Assembly: GCA_033675545.1 (NCBI GenBank)
Contig: JAWDGP010003613.1
Location: 323,501-387,500 of the forward strand
Length of the DNA: 64,000 nucleotides
Direction of reading: 5' to 3'
Source of the DNA: Elysia crispata
Lineage: Eukaryota; Mollusca; Gastropoda; Plakobranchidae
Below are positions 58,835 to 64,000 of this stretch, one piece after another; within the stretch, counting starts at the first letter, position 1; the number at the start of each line of letters is the position of its first letter. The notes beneath the pieces were generated by a model that saw only the letters and a list, made by a program, of their open reading frames with translations, did not search any database and was not told where the DNA came from. Both the position numbers and the translations under genes were made by a program.

Positions 58835-58924
<90 letters not shown>
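58833..58924. repeat. (CT)n microsatellite
   Basis: A pure CT array of about 90 bases between the two ACSL genes. Confidence 0.95.
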
Positions 58925-58928
<4 letters not shown>

Positions 58929-60249
58929 TTTCCTTGCTTCCATTTCCCCTTATCGTTCTCTTTCATTTTCCTTCTCTCCCTCCCTCTCTCTCACACTATG
59001 TCTATCCATCATCTCATTCTGCTTTTGCTCGTCAAGTGATTTCAAAATAAAAAAAGGCATTCAATACAGCTTTTGTGTATAAAATATTTAATTGGAATTA
59101 TCGAATATAGTAATTTATATGTATATATCAGAAGGGTATCACATGAGAATTGTGTACGCATTAAGTATTTCCAAGAAATATTTTAACTTACTTTTATAAT
59201 TTGAACATGAGAAAATTGATTATAATTCTAGTAACATCAGGTAGCATGAAGCACTTTGGTTCCTCTGATGTTTTCTTTTACTTAAATCATATTAAGAGAG
59301 AACTTCAGTTACCCTTAGCGTTTGATTTTTAATATTTCATTTTAGTCCAATAAACAACCAACCAACAACAATAACAACAACTAAAAAAATAACAACTAAA
59401 CTACGCTTTCCAACTTGATCCTATAACCAAACCAGCCCGTCTTTTCATGAGAGGAAAAATTTTAATCTTAAGGGCGAAAACCTTTTTTCTTTCTTTCTTT
59501 CTTTTTTTTTTCGCAAACAGAGGGAGTCATGGATTTTCTTTGTTTGGAATTACTGCCAATCAGATCCGTAAGGTTAGTGAAGAAAACATTGTGTAAATGT
59601 GATAACATAAAAAGGAGTATGTGAAAAAACGTTTCCAGAATAAAAATATTATACAATAATATATAATTTTTTTTTATAAAAGTAAAAGCTCAGCAAATAA
59701 TAGAACTGTACCAATGGGTAAATGAACTACATGTAATATGGAATGTTGGTTATATAGACTGATATAAACAATTAGGTGGCATATAATGTACTATATTACT
59801 GATGTCGGGAAAAATGTTTCAATCATCTTTAACAATATTTTCCTCTTTAAGTTCCCCAATGTTTCAAACAACAAAATGTTAGGTTGTTATTATTCATATA
59901 TAAATTATTCGAATCTAAATAATATAACACAGTGGAAAATAGTTAAACAATCATATATTTTTATTGTATGTCCCAATCAAGATTTCTTCGTATAACCTCT
60001 TGCTAACATTGATTTTTGAAAAATAAACTGCATAAAATAATAAAGGTGAAGGCACTGATTCTTTACATGAAACTTCAAAACATGGCCATCATTACTTAAA
60101 ATCTCTTGAGCAAGGACTCCTAAAGATGACCGTTGACCACATAAAGAGGGAGGGATATGCTTTAAATTGTAGGCGGCCGATGCCAAGGCAAAATCGGTAC
60201 TCCCCACCTCCTTCCGAATGTCTTGCTTTGCCTGAGTTGGCAGCGGATG

Positions 60250-60263
60250 ACCCCCCCCCCCCC

Positions 60264-60296
<33 letters not shown>

Positions 60297-60400
60297 AAAG
60301 ACAAAAACAAAAAAAAAACCATAAAAAAACAAAACAAAACAAACCTAAACACAAACAAAACCAAAACCAAAACCAAAACGAACAAACCACAACAACAACA
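60250..60400 (+). repeat. Poly-C/poly-A tract with AAAC-rich tail
   Basis: About 13 C are followed by nearly 30 A, then ACAAA/AACC-rich low-complexity sequence to about 60,410. Similar C8-A23 and T28-G8 (reverse sense) junctions occur at 42,396-42,424 and 17,069-17,098. Confidence 0.85.
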
Positions 60401-60591
60401 ACAAAAACCTCATCGGAATAATTTCCATCAGCTGAGTATCAAAGAGTACTGCTTTCAAGTCAACACAACATCCCTTGGAATGCTGTAGATCCAGATCTAT
60501 ATTTTCTTTGAACACTGCTGTGGCTTATGATGTGAGTATCAGCAATAAAAATGGCTTAACCTTTTCACGCAAGGTCACCCGTTTCACAAGT

Positions 60592-63500
60592 TCAAAGGTC
60601 ATTGTCTCTGTAAAGCTGTTGAATGGCTTCGTCATATTTACTTCTGAGTGACGGTCTCTTGTTCTTCATTGTGGGGGTCAATAGTTCATTCTCAACGGAG
60701 AAGAGCTCCGATTCCAAGACAATATCTTTGACCTGAAAGCAATGAACAGAAGGAAAAAAAAATGCTTACAACGTTTTGTCTTTCATACGTCATGTAGTCA
60801 AAAAAGTATAAAAATATTTTGTCCTTCAATTGTTTTTCTCGCAACATTTAAAGAAAATACATAACTTGTTTATTAATTGGCATTGTCAGCCTTATGTAAA
60901 GCTGAATAGGGAAGATCAAGATAAACTTACAATATTAAAAAAAAAAAGGGTGAAGTAATTTACAAAGATCTACTTCATTACAAGGTTATATCAAATGATT
61001 TTGACTAAAAGAAGAAAGAAAAAAAGTTTTACAATGAAACATTTTGCCAGCATATATCAGATTATACAATTTTTTAATTCAAATAACGATTGGTGTTCAA
61101 TAAATACAGGCCAAGTACTTTTACAGCTGCGGCTGAAACTCGTTGCCGTTTGTATCACCCTTGCAAATCAGCCGTTCTATTCTCTCAACAAAACCACTAG
61201 CTACTTATTTCATAAAGCTTAGTTTAGAACACACTGTACTCAAGCCACACAAAATCTTTTCAGGATTAATTGAAAATGATATGTTTCAACGTCACCTGTT
61301 CAAAACTCATCAGACCAGCTTTAGTTCCCTCTTTCAGCATGTCGTCCAGTACCAGCTGTTTTGCGCCCTGAAAAAAAATGTATGCGGACACCAAATTATT
61401 ATAGAAAGAGGTAAAAATAAAATAAAAATAGTTTTTTAGCGCTCTGAAATAATTCGTGAATCCTAATAAGAAGAGAAAAGCAAATAGGGTGTATTCCCTA
61501 TTTCGGTAAATGACGACCTATTATATCAGTCTTATTTCATTGTCAAATATACTTTTCTGAACCGTAAGATTTCTGCTGCATTTACACACATAATATTCTA
61601 ATTTATACATTGGATAAAACAATTCTAGCTTGATGTTTTTATCGTATGTAAGACAATGCTGGTAATGGAGAGTTTAGCAGGGTAAAAAAATGTTTTCCTT
61701 ATATCTGTGAATATAGATAATTATTTCCACACATGCATCAAAAGCACTAGCTCGAAAGTTTGGACAATCTCCAGGCGTTTGCTTTTTCGATTTTGCTCTA
61801 GCATCACGAATTAAAATTCTTCTAGGGTAGGTAAATCCGGTCATCTTAAATTACCTCGGCCTTGCAGAAGTCCTCGAGTTTAGCGGGATATCCGTTGTTT
61901 ACTGCCCACTTATCCAAATAAATATCGTCAGGAACGACAACTGCCATCAAACAGGGCTGAAAAGAAATTCAGTGAAATTTTATATCATAATTTTGATTCA
62001 AGATTACTAGTAAAGAAGTTGAGTGTAACTTTCATTGATTGATGCAATCATCTAATGTTTTTATATTGCACATGCATTTTACAATTCATTCATAAAAGGA
62101 GTTATGGCTAAATTTTGTCTTTAACAGCTTTTTTACAAATCTTTATCACATAAAGTAATAATCAATTTTTAATATACTGTATGGTCGCAATTTAAATTTC
62201 ATTTACTTAAATATCACTACGCTCCTATGATAAGCAAAAACATAAATATGTTATTAAAAGTACCTTCAAGCTATCTCCGTCCACAAAAATCTGTCCAACC
62301 AAAGGACTGGCTCTGTACACGTTTTCAATTTTCTCCGTGGCCACATATTCACCCTAGAGATACATACGCATAAAAAAACACATATTATTTTTAAGACGTA
62401 AAAATTTGATTGATAGAAATATTGTAAAGACAGAAAATACTTTAAATACAATATTTGTAAAAAAATGTGAGGAAAGCAAAGGAGAAAAGACATAATTTAT
62501 CACCTAACAAAAACCAAACTGTTCGTGATTGTGCGCGGGACAAGATAGAAAGCTAAACAGTGTTACTTTACCTGACTCAATTTAAAGACATTTTTCTTCC
62601 TATCCACAATTTTCAAGGCTCCATTCTGAAAAATAAAATGACAATATTGTTTGTCTTGGATTAGTCTAGCTTATTTTGCACAAAATTTGGTAGGGGAAAA
62701 GGTAAAGCAAATTAAGATATCCAATATGCAAAAAGATTTACCTCACGCTACCACCGGCAATTTGACATGAGATGCTCATGCCTAGGATATCATGGAATAG
62801 AAGTCAAAAGGATCTCACTCTAAAGTTCACTAAGGGATTTTTCTTAATTCTATACTTGAGCGCATGTAAACTTATTGGGCCGATTCTGTGAAGCGCTCCT
62901 AACTTTAGATGTGCTTCATACAACCGACCCTTTTATTCTAGGTATAACTGATTTTGTTTTTCTTTTGTTTATGGGTTTTTCTAGCTGGGTAATTTTTTTC
63001 ATGCCATTATGTAAAGTGTTATCAGTAAGTTATAGAAATTAATATTTTGACATCGGCCAGAATAGCAGTAAATCTAGCATTAACTTCAGATACTGAAAAG
63101 CTGAATGGTGTTTGGCAAGAAAACATTTGTTTTTTTTTTAAAGTGGTCCCATGAAATCTTGATGAGTTATGTACTAGTCATGCTCAGAGTACTGACTCTG
63201 GCTAAATCAGATCATGAACTCCACACAAGAAATTAAGTGTAGATTCATTTTTTAAAAAGTCGGCAAATATTAAAAAGGCCAAGTATAACAACTGTATGGT
63301 TACTATAAATTCACGTTTTATTAAATCAAAAAGTAAAAAAAAAAGTGTCAGATGTCACTGTTGTTGGCAAATAATTTAAGGACAATAAAGATCTGGTTTT
63401 GCCATCTATCATCCTCCACAACTGTTACATCAAGTAGCAAAAAAGCCCAATGAGATCAAAATTATCCTGTTCTATGCCTTAAAACAAGCTTAAGTTAAGC

Positions 63501-64000
63501 CACAAGAAATAATTACAACATCACTTATAATATGATTAGAACTAGAAATTAGTAATTGTTAGGGAGATCAAGTTTTATTTTTTGTAACTATCACATTGAT
63601 ATCACCGAAAAGGCTTGTTGACAAACATTATTATGAGCTAGGGTGCAAATAATTATACCAAATAATAACACATTAAGAAGGAGCGCCGTTGGTTATGAGG
63701 ATAGAGCTTCCCCCATGATTGCCGCAAGGACTTTCTTCGTAGGTTCGAGCCCCCATACAGTCGGTAGGTGAGTTTAGGGGCCGGGGCTTAAGTTTGATAT
63801 ACAAAAAGGCCTGAGATCACCGCACTATGGATGGGCTATATCAAACATCAAACAAACAAAATAAAACATTGAGAGCTGAACTGAACATGCGCACAGCACC
63901 TACCTCCGCCCACATCCCTATATCCCCTGTGTGCAGCCAACCGTCTTCGTCAAGCGCCTCGGCAGTTTTATCGGGCTGCTTGTAGTACTCAGTCATCAAG
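60592..64000 (-). CDS. ACSL: Long-chain-fatty-acid-CoA ligase (ACSL1/5/6 type), gene 2, 3' part
   Basis: This is the C-terminal part of a second acyl-CoA synthetase; the gene runs in from the right edge. Exons in transcription order: 64000(partial)-63904, 62625-62572, 62353-62264, 61956-61855, 61367-61296, 60732-60592. The five complete exons are 54, 90, 102, 72 and 141 bases, identical to the last five of gene 1, and all introns are GT-AG. The sequence includes the intact FACS motif [38 protein letters not shown] and [10 protein letters not shown], and ends at TGA 60,592-60,594. Between the copies, 16 of 18 residues match in the DRKK exon and 27 of 30 in the GEYVATE exon. The N-terminal two-thirds with the AMP-binding motif lies outside the window. 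Unlike gene 1 it keeps the conserved Gly before Asp in HTGDIG. Confidence 0.95.
63679..63867 (+). mobile_element. tRNA-derived SINE-like element
   Basis: GAGCGCCGTTGGTTATGAGG is followed about 50 bases on by GGTTCGAGCCC (63,742-63,752), which resembles the B box of tRNA promoters, with a looser A-box-like stretch before it. Downstream there is a perfect 10-bp inverted repeat (63,792-63,801 with 63,837-63,846) and an A-rich ATCAAAC/AACAAAC tail. This is the layout of a tRNA-headed SINE, inserted in the intron of ACSL gene 2 between its FACS-motif exon and the next. No target-site duplication was confirmed. Confidence 0.5.

Overview
The window is AT-rich eukaryotic DNA. Coding exons are small and spliced, introns are long, and very long (CT)n, (GA)n, (AAT)n, (ACT)n and (TATC)n microsatellites occur every few kilobases. 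There are no bacterial-style operons. Gene content, exon style, an RTE-like LINE and tRNA-derived SINE-like pieces suggest an invertebrate, most likely a lophotrochozoan such as a gastropod mollusc. That placement is an inference; nothing in the window fixes the species.

Left part (1-33,200). This is a small cluster of genes for proline/glycine/tyrosine-rich proteins ending in a CYSTM-type cysteine-rich membrane tail, all on the + strand. The first gene has three coding exons (1921-2015, 3725-3895, 4873-4984; 125 aa). The second has a tiny first coding exon at 20706-20718, then 26391-26664 and 27860-27977 (134 aa). Between them lies a decayed copy of exons 2 and 3 of the second gene (11,068-12,647). 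It belongs to a direct segmental duplication (about 10,515-17,400 against 24,670-33,146). The upstream copy lacks the promoter and first exon, has lost both splice acceptors and the inner ATG, and carries a stop codon. Insertions specific to one copy, including a TA-flanked pogo/Tigger-like MITE whose empty site survives in the other copy, let the history of the region be read.

Middle (33,200-38,200). I see no convincing gene here, only microsatellites and AT-rich sequence.

Right part (38,239-64,000). Two long-chain acyl-CoA synthetase (ACSL) genes face each other tail to tail. The + strand gene can be rebuilt as 21 exons that keep phase throughout (662 aa). It has the AMP-binding, YGQTE and FACS motifs, but Glu replaces a conserved Gly in the FACS motif, and no N-terminal membrane segment can be found. 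Its intron 13 holds a dead 3.1-kb RTE-like LINE on the - strand with a 10-bp target-site duplication. The - strand gene enters from the right edge. Its last six coding exons are visible, and the five complete ones have exactly the same lengths as the matching exons of the first gene, so the pair is an inverted duplication. Both enzymes would activate long-chain fatty acids to acyl-CoA on membranes.

No tRNA, rRNA or CRISPR locus is convincing. Long open frames made only of simple repeats (poly Leu/Ser, Arg/Glu, Thr, Ile, Asn, Tyr) are treated as non-coding.
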